Origin: Micrasema longulum | Taxonomy: Eukaryota > Arthropoda > Insecta > Trichoptera > Brachycentridae | Length of the DNA stretch: 64,000 nucleotides | Direction: 5' to 3' | NCBI GenBank assembly: GCA_022494885.1 | Contig: JAGVSM010003566.1 | Coordinates: forward strand, 1 to 64,000 | Part shown: in pieces, positions 23,801-38,800 of the stretch | Layout: each line of letters begins with the position of its first letter | Numbering within the stretch: the first letter of the stretch is position 1 | The notes under the pieces: model-generated | Database searches by the model: none | Seen by the model: the letters and a program-made list of their open reading frames with translations, nothing else | Told to the model about the DNA's origin: nothing | Position numbers and translations under genes: made by a program

Positions 23801-26800
23801 ATCTAGGGCTCCGGTCGAGGGGCGCGGCGCCCTGCTCGGTCTGTTCCCGGCGGCTGTGCGCGCCCTCGGGGGCGCTCCGCCCCCCCTGGCCCCCCTGTCG
23901 GGCCCCCTGGCCGCCATCCCACCGCCCCCCCTACCCAGGTAACCAACCGAGCGATACTTATTCCGGCCATGTAAGTTCAGCACCGCGCGTGAGCCGAAAA
24001 TACGAAATACATTTTTTTTTCGCATTTTCAATAGAACGGGACAAGCCGCATCCATTGGTTTATTTGAATTTCGAAATCGACCAATAGACAGCTTGCGTTT
24101 GATTAAATTCAGTACAGATCAGGCCAAATAGGTGGATAGATGTTTATACAGGGTGTTCTTTAAACCCTGTCACATCCGAAACCCGATGATCAGTATGAGA
24201 AAGAAGAAATATTGGCACATCAAAATAATTTTTTAGAATGACTAAAATCTTAAAAAACAATATATAGGAAAAAAAACAAATGGTTGCTTACTTCTGCAGG
24301 GGAGAATCGAGGAGGGGGGGAGAGGGGAGTCTGAACCGCACGGCCGCCCCCCTCTCGCTTCTCCACTGCAGAAGTAAACAACCATTTGTTTTTTATTTAA
24401 ATATATTTTATTTTTTAAGATTTTAGTCGTTCCAAAAAAATATTTTAATGTGCCAATATGTCTTCTTTCTCATACCGATCATCGTGATTTCGGATGTGAC
24501 AGGGTTTAAAGAACACCCTGTATTTGTGAGTTTAATGTGTTCTATCGATGTATGCAAGGAAAGCGATTTGCCGATGAATGTCGAAAAATCGAATCTGATG
24601 GTTTTTGCAAGAAATGAAAGTATGACTAAATGTGAAATCACTGTGAATGGGGTTATACTAAAATAGGTGGAGGAATTCGTGTATCTGGGAAGTATGTTCA
24701 CTGGGGATGGAATGACTGAGAAAGACATTGAATGGAGGGTGAGTGCCGGGAACAGAGTGAACGGTGCACTTAAATCAGCCTTTGCAAATAAATGTTTGTC
24801 TCAAGAGGCAAAATCAGAACTTCACAATGGAGTCCCGGTCCTGACCCTGTTGTATGGGAGCGAAGTGTGGACTCTGAAAAACAGGGATGAAAGTAGGCGG
24901 AATACTGTCGAAATGCGATCTCTCAGGCGAATGTGTGGTAAAACTATGCGCGATAGATGCACAAATGCCGAGATCTGTACATTATGTAAGGCTGAGATGA
25001 GCATTATCGACAAAATCAAGAAAGGAGCTTCTGACCTGTAGAGCGAATGGACAGCAAAAGAACGGCTGAAAATATTTACAATGCTTATGTTGATGGGTGC
25101 AGAAATTGAGAAAGACATGGCGAGACCAGATCCAACAAATATTCGAAGATGGACATGTGAAAAGTCGGAATAATCAGCGCGCGTGTGTGAGAAGACGTAT
25201 GAATCTAGAGGAAGCGAGATCTGTATGTGAAGATAGAGTGATGTGGCGAGTGACCGGTACCTGATGCGTAAGACTGATTGTCTTACCTTCGTGTAATACG
25301 ACAAAAATATCAAGATACTCCGCGATCGGTGTACCGATGCAGTGCCCTATGCGCCATTAGGTGCAGAAAGGGAATGATTATAACCATATTTAAATTTATT
25401 TCAACACAGAGGGAAATTATTTTTGAGAAGGGAATATGGAAGTCCAGGCATTTACAGGGCTTATGACCTGTTGAATTTAACTACCTGGTAAAAGAAGAAG
25501 TATAAAAATTGGAAAATTGTTTTCAAGCGTTGCCTAGTAGGTGATTTGGTTTAGCCGGATGAATCTCACCCACATGATAAAGGTTTCAGCTCCTTTATTT
25601 CACAAACGTCAACAGATGGAAGAGTTGAGGAAATGTGGATCTTCAAACATGGGCAGAATGGTGAATGTTACACAATGTGTAAAGTGGCCACTTAAACCAG
25701 CCAATGACAGGTCAAAAGCCTTGTAAATGCCTAGACTTCCATATTCCCTTCTCGAAAATGTTTTCCCTCTCTGTTGAAACTGATTTTATTGTATTGAAAA
25801 AAACGTTAACACCCCAGATACTAATGATTTTTCATTTGTCAATATAAATCACTCCTTAGATGTTACTACAAAGTTATGTCGTCACTTTTTCTGACAACTG
25901 TCATTCTATTTAAGCTATATTTTTACCATTTCAAATACATATTTTTATTGATATTTGTACTATGTAATATTTCCCAATTGGTAAAATAATATTTCCCTGG
26001 ATGTATTTGCAGAAGATTTCGCTCTGCCATCCGACCGCAGCCCGAGGACCACCTGAATCCGGACGTTCCCGAGTTCGTTCCCACGCCGTCCGCTGCGGAA
26101 AACACGTCTGGTAAAAATATTAATTCTACCATATTTGGGTGTGTCCCGAGTGTTTGTAGACACGGCTGGATCTCATTCCCGGAACGTTGCCAGTATTTCA
26201 ATTAATTTTATTTTATTCAGAAAACATAGTCACACTCCCACAGTATTAAAAACAACCATTTTTAACATAAAAAGAGTCGCTAGAAGTACCGAGTTGTTTG
26301 CAACTACGAGTACATACGCAGCTTCTAACTAACGAAATTTAAAAGTTCCCGTTATTTTCAGAACACACCTCGTATAGTAACATTTTCATATTTCTCTAAT
26401 GTAATTTTTTTTTTTTTTTTTACACAACTACAGGCCAGGAGGCCCAATTACAGTTGTGAATTACATCACAGTATACCCAGGCTTGAGAAAAATCACATTT
26501 ATTTTTTTGTGTTCTCACCGGGAATTGAACCCGGAACCTTCCGTGCGTGAGTCAAGCGTCTTGACCACGACACCACGGAGGCCGCCGTTTTAATTTTTTA
26601 ATTATTTTTTTTTTTTATATTTATTTATTTTAATATTGTGGCGTCTGACATTAGTGTAATAACGACATTCATTTTTCTTAAATGCCTCTGGTCATCCCAT
26701 TCCAGAGCACAACGGGCCGCCGGCGGAGGCGCGCGTGCCCGCCGAGGGCGGCAGGTCGTCGGCCGTGGACGCCGGGGGGGACAGGGGCGGAGGGGGGGAG

Positions 26801-29800
26801 ACCCGGCCCGCCAAGGAGGCCCCCCCGCTCACAGACATATGGACGGAGGTAATATACAGGGTGTTCATTAAACCCCGTCGCGTCCGAAACCACGACGATC
26901 AGTATGAGCAAGAAGACATATTGGCACATAAAAATATTTTTTTAGAACGAATAAAATATCAAAAAAGCAAATGGTTGCTTATTTCTGCAGGGGTGAAACA
27001 AGGACGGGGGGAGGGGGGAGTCTGATACTGCGCCGCACTCCCCTCACTTCTCCCCTGCAGAAGTAAGCAACCATTTGTTTTTTTAAATATTTTATTAAAA
27101 AAAACAATCTTTGTTCTAAATATTTTTATAAATATGCTAATATGTCTTCTTGCCCATACTGATCATCGTGGTTTCGGATGTGACAGGGTTTAAAGAACAC
27201 CCTGTATTATAATTCATAGTTAGATTCACACTGATTCAATATTAATAGGGAATTGAAAAAGTTCTCGCTGTTTCCCGACAAGTGGTGTTAGCTTTGCCTT
27301 TTTATACTGGGCAATACTACAGCCAACTTCATTGTGAAGCTCCACCATTAGGCTGGAAGTGACTGTGTATATTATTCCGCATAAGTGTAAGTGTTAAATG
27401 TGACAAATTTAGTGTATAAAAAAATTAGTTGTATTTTAACAATGGAAAGGAGTGGAGCATGGAAATGGACTGACCTTTTTTTTTAAAGGAATAACCCGCT
27501 AAGCCTCTACAAGCGCATACAAAGGCGTGCATTTTTTACGCGCTATATTTGTATGGCCAGCTCGTGGTGTAACGGTCAACGCGTTTGTCTGCCATGCAAG
27601 AGGTCTCGGATTCGATTCCCGACACGGTTGATGTGAAATATTTATTTAAAACGGTGTTTCAACACCAGAGTATCAGAGCGAAAGACTGATCATCTTACCT
27701 TCATGTATCAAAAATGATCGAGACCCGCTGCGATTGGTGTACCGATGCAGTGCCCTATGCACCATCAGGTGCGGAAAGGGAATGAAGAAAAAGAGAAACA
27801 CAGAAGTCGCGACCTCCGGTCGGGTCCCCCCCGTCCATCGTTTGCCCGCATTTCGACAGTCGAAATACCGTCTCAACGCCCCCGTCTCTGCCCCCAGGTG
27901 AAGCGGCGCTCCAAGGGCGGCTCCAAGGAGCGCTCGGGCGCGCCGCCCGCCGCCCCCGCGCCGCTGGACTCGCGCGAGGAGCTGGACTTCCACTTCGACG
28001 AGGAGCTGGACGCCGCCCTGCCCGTGCCGCGCCAGAACACCTTCACGGACTGGTGAGTGTATGCTTTGAGTTATGATTTTTTTTAAATTTCCACTGGATC
28101 AGTTTTTAATTTTTTAAATAATTTCTGGATGGTTTTTTCAGGATTTTTTTTGTAACTTATTATATTTAAATTGTATTTTCACGCATAAAATAATCAGCTT
28201 TGTAACATTAATGTAAGCTACAAAAATTTTGACTTAAAATGCAGAATTTAAGTTTAAGTAAGTCAGACTTAGGGCCGGTTGCATCAAAGTTGGTATAAAT
28301 TTAGTTTAAAGTTAAATATTTAAACTTAGTTAAGGCTCAAAATTTGGTAACTGAAAAATTCCGTTGCATCAACTTTATTTTAGTTAAGTTAAAGTTAAGA
28401 ATGTTGCCACTGTAAAGGTTCAAGTTTCACCCTAAAAATCGTTGGGATTTTTGCGCAAGCACGTACTTGTTTATTTACATGTAGCAATACACGTGTCCCG
28501 CGACGCGTCTTTGGGCACAAACGTTTAAATTTCGTTCCAATTTTCAGTGCGTGCGAAAGGGCGAAGCAACACTGCGCATTCGGAGAAGAAAATAACAAAA
28601 GGGACATTGTCCTTTTTGAACTAGATAAAAAATGAAAAGAGCAAAAGTTAAAACAAAATGAAGAACTTTTTACTCTAGAAATAGAGCAAAAAAGTGGCAT
28701 TTTTCGGGCAACTATGGCAGCCTTAAATGCCCAGAAAGAGTTAGCTGAGCTCAATCTAGCTTTATTTAAAAATAAATAAACAGCATTTCAATACAGTGAT
28801 GATTTAGATTTATATTACACCACGCCCGCTGATGATCAAGTCCCCTGTTTTGAAAAATAATTAACAATTAAAAATTCAAATAATTAATAGTTCTTCACTT
28901 TTTTGACATTTGAAATATTGCGATAAAGTCGGACTCTTCCCACAAAAAATGGTCCGTTCGTGGTTTGAACAGTTTTTTTTTCGGTTTAGAATATACTCGA
29001 TGATAAATTCGTCATCGGAAGACAAAAAATCAGATAAAATTGACATTTTGTGCAACTTTTCACAGATCGATCAATGGATCGCATTTAACTTTAAACGGCC
29101 CCCTGGCGGCCGGTTAAATAAAAGTAACTTTTTTACTAATATTTAGTTAACTTTTTTTGATGCAACGCATTTTGACATAAAAGTAACCTTTTTTTGACTT
29201 TAGCCCCGACTTTAACTTAACTTTTGTCGATGCAACTGGCCCTTAAGCTTTCAACTAAAAGTTTAAAATCTAAAAAGCCAATTTCTTAGTTTTTGAGTAA
29301 CTTGCGAAAACTGCACTAGACTCTTAGCTTTTGTAATAATTCAAAAAAATTGTACTTAAAAAGCTATCACAATGTTTGAGTTTGTCCAAATGTTTGTAGG
29401 CAAAAGACTGGATTTCACCCCCTCGGGAGTCATAAAGATCAACAAATTACAACAGGGATGTAGAATACCTTAAATAAGGGAATATGGAAGTCTAGGCATT
29501 TACAGGGCTTGTGACCTGTCGTTGGCTGGTTTAAGTGGCCACTTTACACACTGTGACATTCACCATTTCGCCTATGTTTGTACATCCATATTTCTTCAAT
29601 TCTTCCATTTGTTGATTTGAGTGAAGTTAAAGAGCTGAAACTAGGTAATATAATTCAGTCAGATGAATCTCTTCACAACAATAAAGGGAGGAAATCCAGC
29701 CAGTCTGCAAGCATTTGGACATACTCAAACATTGTTTTTTTTTTTTTTTGTTGCTAAAATGCAGAATTTATCAAACTTTGTTAAATTCTGCATTTTAGGT

Positions 29801-32800
29801 CAAAACTTTATATGTGTGTCATTGATCACGGACCGTGAACCCCGCATAATGATCAATTAATATTGCTATATTATATAAGGGCCCTTCGGGCGAAGTTCTT
29901 ATTAGTCAGTTATTAAAGTTCCAGTTGCGATTGATTCTTCTCTCTCCACCAGGTCGGACGGCGAGGAGTCGGACTGCGAGTTCACCGACCGGGACATCAA
30001 CAAGCTCGTCATCGTGACGCAGACGGGCCGCGGGCCGGCCAAGCACGAGGGCCGCGACCGCTGCAACGCCACGCGCTGGGAGAGCCGCGTCAAGATCACG
30101 CGCGACCTCGAGGCCGCCATCTCCGACGGCCTCTACTTCTACGAGGAGGACCTCTGGACGCACACGGACACGGTGAGGCCCGAACGGCTGACAGATTATA
30201 GCTGGCCGCTTATAGAACGGCCCAGAGTGGAGGGGTTCACACTCCCCACCGATCTAAGCACCATATTATTATTATTATTATAGATAACTTATACAGCGCC
30301 ATTTTCGTAATAAAATACCTCAAGGGCGCTTTACATGGTGATTCTATTGTTAAGTTAATTTAATTGAAGCTTTTAAATTTGTAATTTAATAAAAATAATT
30401 TATTTTGTTGTCACGTGCTACGGACTTATTCAAATGATTTAGAGAACAAGTGGGTTTTAAGTCTTTTCCGAAACATCACTTCACTTTCACAGCCTCGCAC
30501 CTCTGCTAGAAGAGCATTCCATGCCATAGAGCCTGCGACCGCAAATGCGCGTTCACTAAATTTAGTGCGCTGTTGGCGTAGAGGTATAATAACTTTTCCT
30601 CTCGCCGTAGACGTAGCTGATCTAAGCGTGAGACGCCTGTCAGCTAGTTCATCTGGAATGCATAGTTCCCTTAGATATTCCGGAGCCGAGTTGTGCAGTG
30701 ACTTATACATAAGCCAACAGAGTTTGTATTCGACCCTCTGTGGAAAACGTAGCCAGTGTAGTTGACGTCTTGTGAATACCGGCTCGCTTTACCTGTCCGG
30801 GTTATTTCAACCTTAGCCGTGTAGGATTTCTTCATGGAAGGGACGATGTGAATGTACTGCAGAACGATGCCCCCGATTTCATGGGCAATACTGATAGAGT
30901 TGCATTAAATGTGATTTTTATATATCGGCTATTACATTGGAAAAATACTTTTCATTGTCAAATTGTTTTACTAGTAATGACTTAGGACTTAGGATATAGA
31001 GATTTTGGTATTATTTATGTTTTCATTGTATATTAATTATTTACTTTTAAGACTGAAAAGGGACACATAATAATAAAACTGTAATTACTTTTTAATATTA
31101 TTGTAAAATACATAATTTACTGCCTTAGAACGTGGAAGCTATCCCTATAGTCCTTAAAATATAGCTTGATTAGAAGACAGCCGTCAAACTAATTTCATAA
31201 GTGATGGGAAATTACTGATCACTGATCAAATCGATTTTATCAGTTATTTCATGCAATCATGAAACTCTGTTTCCGAAAATTGATATAAAAAACGCAAAAA
31301 ACAAGCCTATTATAGTGTGTTTAACACAATAATTCACCAAAAAATAAGACATTTATACTTTTTTCATGAACAACATCAAACTAATAATTTTTTTATTCGA
31401 CCAATTTACATTTGAATTTGTCCCATCTGTAACGTGTTTGCAAAATGATGTAACCTTGTAAGAACGTCGTTAATAATTAGGTTTATTTTAGTTTTAAAGC
31501 TGATTTTATATATTAATGTTGATTTATGTTTCAAACATTGTAATAAAAAAATTAATTAACACGCCAGATAGAAATGATTTTTCGTGTGTCAATATATATA
31601 TATAGTTGGATAATTTATATAGTGCCATTTTTGTGAAAATCACCTCAAGGGCGCTGTACAATTAATAAATATCCCAGTACGTCTTGCAGCTACAGAGCGC
31701 ATGGACGGTTGGGATTCTAGTTCTTCGTTTTCAATTAAGACCAATAAAAAAATATAACAGATAGGAGCTAGATTACAGGACGTCTTGCAGCTACAGAGCG
31801 CATAGACAGTTAGAAATTTAGCCCCATATTTACACATTTTAAAAATTGACAAATAAATTTAGTGTATGAATGATACTAAAAAAAATAAAAATAATATGAA
31901 TAGTAAAAAGGAGTAAGATTACAACACGTCTTGCAGCTACTAAGCGCATAGACGATTGGCATTCTAGACCCCATTTACAAAATTTAGGTATTTTAAAGTT
32001 GATATATGAAAGCTAGATAACCAATCATCGTGCAGCTACAAAGCGCATGGACGAGTGGAATTCCAGCAAAGTTAAAATGATATCAATAAATTTACAAAAA
32101 ATAGAGCATAGTAGTAAATTTGTCAAGTGTTCATGCCAAGAAGTAAGCAATAAAAAACTAAATAAATAAAGCACTGTTTCAACTCCATGGTTAACAAAGG
32201 GAGATAGATGTCCGAAGAGAATCTTTTGTAGACAGTAGGTAGATACCGTCACCATGTGGCCCACTGGCTGCTGGAGAATTTCTGGAAACGCACGTGTGTA
32301 GACTGGGGGATTATGCCTATTGTTCCAACGACTTGGTGTCCATTTTGGTCCGTATTATTTCATTTTATGAGACGCAACATTCCTGTTCAATTCACTTTTT
32401 ACATGAATTTTACACAAACGCGTGTATGAGCGGTTTGATTTATCATTTTGTATCTTGTTAGAAGGCAGATATTTGAAATATTATGTATTTATCAATAATA
32501 TATAAATAACTCCTTTGCCGTTACTACAAAGTTTTGTTGTCACTTTTTCTGACAACTGTCATTTTAATCATGTTACATTTTAAGGACTATAGTTAGGCAG
32601 TTTAGATGAACCACCAGCAAAAATAAAAAGATAAGTTTGTATACTATTACTACTCAATTAATTTGTTGTATAAATAATTCATTGTAAATTGCTGTAATAA
32701 ATATGTTAAAAATAAATTTAAAAAAAGAAAAAAAAAAAAAAAAAAAAGTAGGTGCCTAGGTACTTGTTTATGGTTTCCAAAACATGAAATAATTTATTTT

Positions 32801-35800
32801 CAAATATAGAATTATTTTTGCAAATGTCAAACTCGGCTCTTCTCACCAACAGGGGTGCACTTTATTCATGAAAGCGATTTTAAAAAATGTATAGAATGTC
32901 AGTTATTTTTTTTTTGCATTACCAAAAATCCAGTAAAAATAAATAAATGGGACGAAATTATAAGGAATGTGAGGAAAGAATCTGATTGGGATCCATAAAA
33001 AGCAAAAAAAAAATTCCTCGCTTTAGAGTTTTCCTCACTTTCTACTGTACTTTTTTATTAAATATTCTAATCTATCTGATTCCGTCACCAGGAGAGCTCT
33101 CGACGCCACCGCTCGCGCGCAGAAGAAGACGAGGAGCCGACCGAGGACGAGGCCCGCATACGCGACCAGGAGACGCCGCCGCCACCGCCGCCCGCCTCCT
33201 ACGTGAGTTGTCTCCCCCCCTTCGTCATCCGATACGGCAATCTCGGCGACGAACGAACCGTCACGCTGTCAGAGCGGAGTGTAGACAGAACCGGGTTCGA
33301 TCCCTCGGGGATTACAACCGAGAGGGAAAACATTTTCGAGTAGGAAATACGGAAGTGTAGGCATTTAAAAGGCTTATGAGCCGCCTTTGGCTGGTTTATA
33401 TTATTTAAACCTTTATCATGTGAATTGTTTATTGACAATTCTTGATGGAATTCTATTATATTCTAAGTCTTGACCACTACACCACGGAGGCCGCTATTCT
33501 CGAGAAGGGAATACGGGAGTCTAGGCATTTACAGGTCGTATGACCTGTCATTGGCTGGTTTATAAGTGGCCACTTTACACACTGTGTAACATTCAGTCGG
33601 CCTCGTGGTGTAGTGGTCGGCGCGTTTTCCTACCATGCAAGTGGTCCCGGGTTCGATTCCCGACATGGGTGAGATGAAATATTTATTTAAACGGGTGTTT
33701 TCACACCAGAATATTTCATAGTCCCGGAAGCGTAAGACTGATCATCTTACCTTCATGTAACAAAAAAAATATACATTAAAATACGCTGCGATTGGTGTAC
33801 CGATGCAGTGCCCTATGCGCCATTAGGTGCGGAAAGGGAATGATGATGATGATGATGTAACATTCACCATTCTGTCTATGTTTGAACATCCACATTTCTT
33901 CTACTCTTGGACATACTTAAAGCGTTATTTATTTCAAATTAATTTGAAAAACCATGTTTTTGAGAAATTTCGATACGAAATTACAATGTTTTTGGGAGTT
34001 TTTATTCGCTCTTAAGATGTTTTGTACTAACTTAATACAGCGTGAATACGTGTTATGACCCGTCCGTCATTGATTGATATTTCAGTTCACGAGACAAGAA
34101 GAATTGGAGCAGAAAGGCGGGCGCAAGGACCCGAGGAGGGCCGCTCGCTTCTACGCCGTCAGTAAGGATCCTCACACGGACCTCAGGTCAGTGCCCTATT
34201 ACATATATATATATATAAGTACGGATATAGTAAAACCTCACTTTTACATTGCTCAATTTTACATTTCCCCTCTTTTTACGCCGAAATATTTAGGTCCCAT
34301 TTTTTTCCATACATTCAAATATTTCTCGAATTCGCTTCATTAGTATGGTCCCCTCAATATAATGTATATATTCATCAAATTGAAAACATTCCAAAGAAAT
34401 TTATAAGGAGCCTGGAATATCGTTTTGGTAACATTGAAAATGATTACGGCGCATCTTTGATCAATTTTAATATAGAATCACTGCAAAAAAGGCGCCTTAG
34501 ATATGATTTAATTTTTCTTTTCAAAATTCTCAATAACATAGTTGATTCGCCGTATCTTTTACAAAATATTGGTTTCCGTTGTCCTCTTCGCTATACTAGA
34601 TTAAATTCCCTTTTTTATGTACCAACTTGTAAAACAATTATACCTCGAATTCATTCATTAGGCGTACCTGTAGAAATTATAACGGACTCAGTATTGATGT
34701 AGACATTTTTAACTGCACGTTGCATTTGTACAGAAAATTTCTTCATGGGGTCGATTATTTGGGATAGTTGCTGAATGTGCATCTTGAGTGGTTTATGCTA
34801 TGTATATGTGCCGCATGTAATGTATATGTTTGTGTATGTTTTATATGTGCGTTCATGTGTGTGCGTGGATGGCTCGGAGTGTACATTCGGTATTTTTATT
34901 TATTTTAATTTATTACCTCCATGGAAAACGCAAATGTCAACAATTATCCCTTTTTCACTTAAAATTCTTATTTATTTTTTATTTTTTGTCACATTTAATG
35001 TTTATATCTTTTTAATTTATGAAAACTTAATTGGTCTTTTTATGTTAAAAAATTGTTGTTTTTAGTACTTATTTTGTATGACTGTATGTTTTCTAAATAA
35101 AATAAAATAAAAAAAATAAAATATTTCCCCAATTCCCCAACCTTTTCCACAACCCCGGTTTTACGTTGAAAATTTTTCAAAACTCGTTCGATCTGTCAGA
35201 AGACAACGAGCCGCGCGCCGCCGCGTCAATGGAGAATAAAATCGAGGTAAATTAAAAAATGTGTAAATTATTCTCTCAGACTAAATTCAAAGTGGGTGCA
35301 GTGTAATTGACCCTTTTGTTTGAGTGTCTAATTTTGACATTTTGCTAAATGTGACATGCAGTTGACGCATGTTTAGGAAGAATAAAGTCTTTACATCAAT
35401 AAATTGCAATGCAGAAAGTTTAAAAATGTGGCAATAGAAATATTATTTGAAGTTATAAAACTATTATATTATTGTGTTTGTTCGTCTTGTTCTAAGAGTA
35501 ATGTCCGATGATTTCAGGTCCGGGCGCAAGCGCAAGACGAGGCACAGTCTCGACCCCCCGATGGAGCATCACGTCGGCTGGATCATGGACTCGCGGGAGC
35601 ACCGCCCCCGCACCTACAGCCTGGGGTGAGTGCCACACCGCTTTTATCATTATTATTAGGTCTATAACTCGAAAACCGGAATTTGACACTAGATATCAGC
35701 ACTTTGCAAATCATTGATATACATTTTGAAGCTCTATTCATAAGCTTTCAAAATCAGTCAACAGTGTTTGATTTTCTCGAGCGCATCATATTTTTTTCAA

Positions 35801-38800
35801 TCATAAAAAATTTTGAAAATTGCCAAAAAAAAATTGCATTAGTAGAAAATCGCTGCCGAAAGTCATCGTTTGCTCGTGGAATTGTATATCATGCTCTTGC
35901 AAAATCAGGTTACGGTTCCGCGAGTAGCGTCTCGGACCCACGGCTCAATGGTCCGTGGTTCGATTCCCATATTGGGTAAATCATAAGAATGGAAATATTT
36001 CTTTTCAAATATAAATAAAATGTAATTCTACTCGTACAAAATCCGTATAAGCGATACGCGCTACTGAATGCACGAAGAGGTTAACCATGAACTTACAACT
36101 ATGAATTACAGTGTCCAGAAGTGAGAGGGTGTGTTTGTCTCTCCGCCAAGTTTGAGCCATGGTTTGTGGTCATATAGACCAGTTTTGCGCTTACTCTCTC
36201 ATACGTGTGTCTTCCACGCCAGGTCCTCGCTGGGCACGTCGCCGTGCGAGTCCGGCGCCGGCAGCTCCTGGGGCTCCACGGGCCGCTCCCTGCCGGCCTT
36301 CCAGCACCCGAGCCACTCGCTGCTCCGGGAGAACCACTTCACGCAGCAGCTGTACCACAAGTATCACTACCGCTGTCTGAAAGGTGAGCGACTCCGAATG
36401 CCACCTCTCTTTGTACGGCGGGTGCGGTGTCGAGATCCACGCATTATGTAGAAATTCAAAAGATACTCAATAATTACTAGGACTGGCCCCTGCATGAGAT
36501 GCAGCAATTAAATCCTAACACAAATTTACAGGGTAATAACTGGAAGCCCTATCGTCCCCAATAGGGTATTATCACTTATATATATATATATATAGTTGGA
36601 TAATTTATATAGCGCCATTTTTGTGAAAATCACCTCAAGGGCGCTGTAAAATTAATAAATATCCCAGTACGTCTTGAAGCTACAGAGCGCATGGACGGTT
36701 GGGATTCTAGTTCCTCGTTTTCAATTATGCTCAATCAAAAATTATAACAGATAGGAGCTAGATTACAGGACGTCTTGCAGCTACAGAGTGCATAGACAGT
36801 TAAAAATTTAGCCCCATATTTACACATTTTAAAAATTGACAAATAAATTTAGTGTATTAAAAAATAAAAATATGAATAATAAAAAGGAGTAAGATTACAA
36901 CACGTCTTGCAGCTACTAGCGCATGAAATTCTAGACCCCATTTACAAAACTTAGGTATTTTAAAGTTGATATATGAAAGCTAGATAACCAATCATCGTGC
37001 AGCTACAAAGCGCATGGACGAGTGGAATTCTAGAAAAATTAGAATGATATCAATAAATTTATAAAAAATAGAGCATAGTAGTAAGCTTGTCAAGTGTTCA
37101 TGCCAAGAAGTAAGCAATAAAAAACTAAATAAATAAAGCACTGTATCAACTCCATGGTTAACAAAGGGAGATAGATGTCCGAAGAGAATCTTTTGTAGAC
37201 AGTAGGTAGATACCGTCACCATGTGGCCCACTGGCTGCTGGAGAATTTCTGGAAACGCACGTGTGTAGACTGGGGGATTATGCCTATTGTTCCAACGACT
37301 TACGACTTAAAAATAGGAATTACATAAAAATAAAATTGATTTGCTACGCAATAGTATACAGTCATATACTTCTAGTAAAATGGTAAAAACCTATTTGGAA
37401 ATTGACTTATTTTCAATGATTTCACTAAAAATATTTTTATAGTTTTTTCAAACAATATTATGTAATCCGTTTTTTTATTTGATTTAAAAACAGCATGTCA
37501 AAATTATTTTATGCTTAAATAATAAAAAAAACGAAAGTAGAATTTTTAATTTGCATAAAATAACATACAGTAATTTTTCCCCTAAATGTTGGGAAATTTT
37601 ATTAATATGGTATTACTTTTTTTTCTATAGCATCACTAAAAACAACTGTCATATAGATCGCGGTAAAATTGTTTCCACTTTTATGACAACTATTTAAACC
37701 ATCCTTTTTACAACTTTAAATACTTCCATTGTTATGTTTTAAACATCGCAATTTGATGATATTAAACCTTTATTGTTTCTAAACGTTTGTCAACTGCGCA
37801 TCATGATTTGTACAAGTCAATATGGCTTTTTTGTTCAAATGAAAACTAAGACTAACCCTAAAGGAAGACACTTAAACAAAAAGGTCCATTACACTGCACC
37901 TGCCTTGAATTTAGGCTAAGACAATAATGTATCCTTTTTTAGTTGTTTACCTGTTTTTATTCTTCATTCGCGTGGCACCATTATTACGACATAATTTTGG
38001 CTTTTTTGACACATCAAATGAATTCCGAAAATTATTAAGCGTAAAACCGGGGCGATAAAAATGTAAAAAACGTTAATTGGGGTTACATTTGCATGAGAAT
38101 GTATGAAGAAAAATGGGTGCTGAACGTTTCGGTGTAAAAACGAGGTTTTACCGTATTCCGGAGCAGAGTTCTGCAGTGACTTATACATGAGCCGACAGAG
38201 TTTGTATTCCACCCTCTGCGGAAAACGTTTGAGAAGGAAATACGGAAGTCTAGGCGTTTACAGGGCTTACGACCCGTCATCGGTTGGTTCAAGTGGCCGC
38301 TTTACACACTGTAACATTCGCATTAGGAGGAAATCCAGCCTGTCTGCGAACATTTGGGCATACTCTCAACATTGTCGAATTAACCATGAGAAATATTCAA
38401 ATTTGAAAATTGTTTTCAGACGTCGCCTAGTAATTAGGTGAATCGGTTCAACTGGATGAATCTCACCCGTGTGATAAAGGTTTCAGCTTCTTTACTTCAC
38501 AAAAGTCGAGCAGATTTCCATCTGCGAGGCGAGGAAATGCTGACGTTGAAACATAGGCAGAATGGTGAATGTTACGCAGCGTGTAAAGCGGACACTCAAA
38601 ACCAGCCAATGACGCATCAAAAGCCCCGTAAATGTTTTCCCTCTCTGTTGTGACAAATTTAGATCTGAATCCAGCCGGTCTGCAAACATTTGAACATACT
38701 AAAAGCATCTCCGTGGAAAACGTAGCCAGTTTAATTCCCAAAGTAGTGGAGTGACACGACTGAACTTGGAGATTCCGAAAATAAGTCTCGCTGCAAATGT

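Noticed and set aside
35205..35250. Extra larp exon (GC-rich CCGCGCGCCGCCGCG then a GGTAAAT donor)
   Set aside because: The same sequence recurs at 62475-62520 and 44490-44515, so it belongs to the pogo-like MITE.
36159..36387. Alternative + strand frames over exon 16
   Set aside because: Shadow frames; the DM15 frame is fixed by conservation and by phase with exons 15 and 17.
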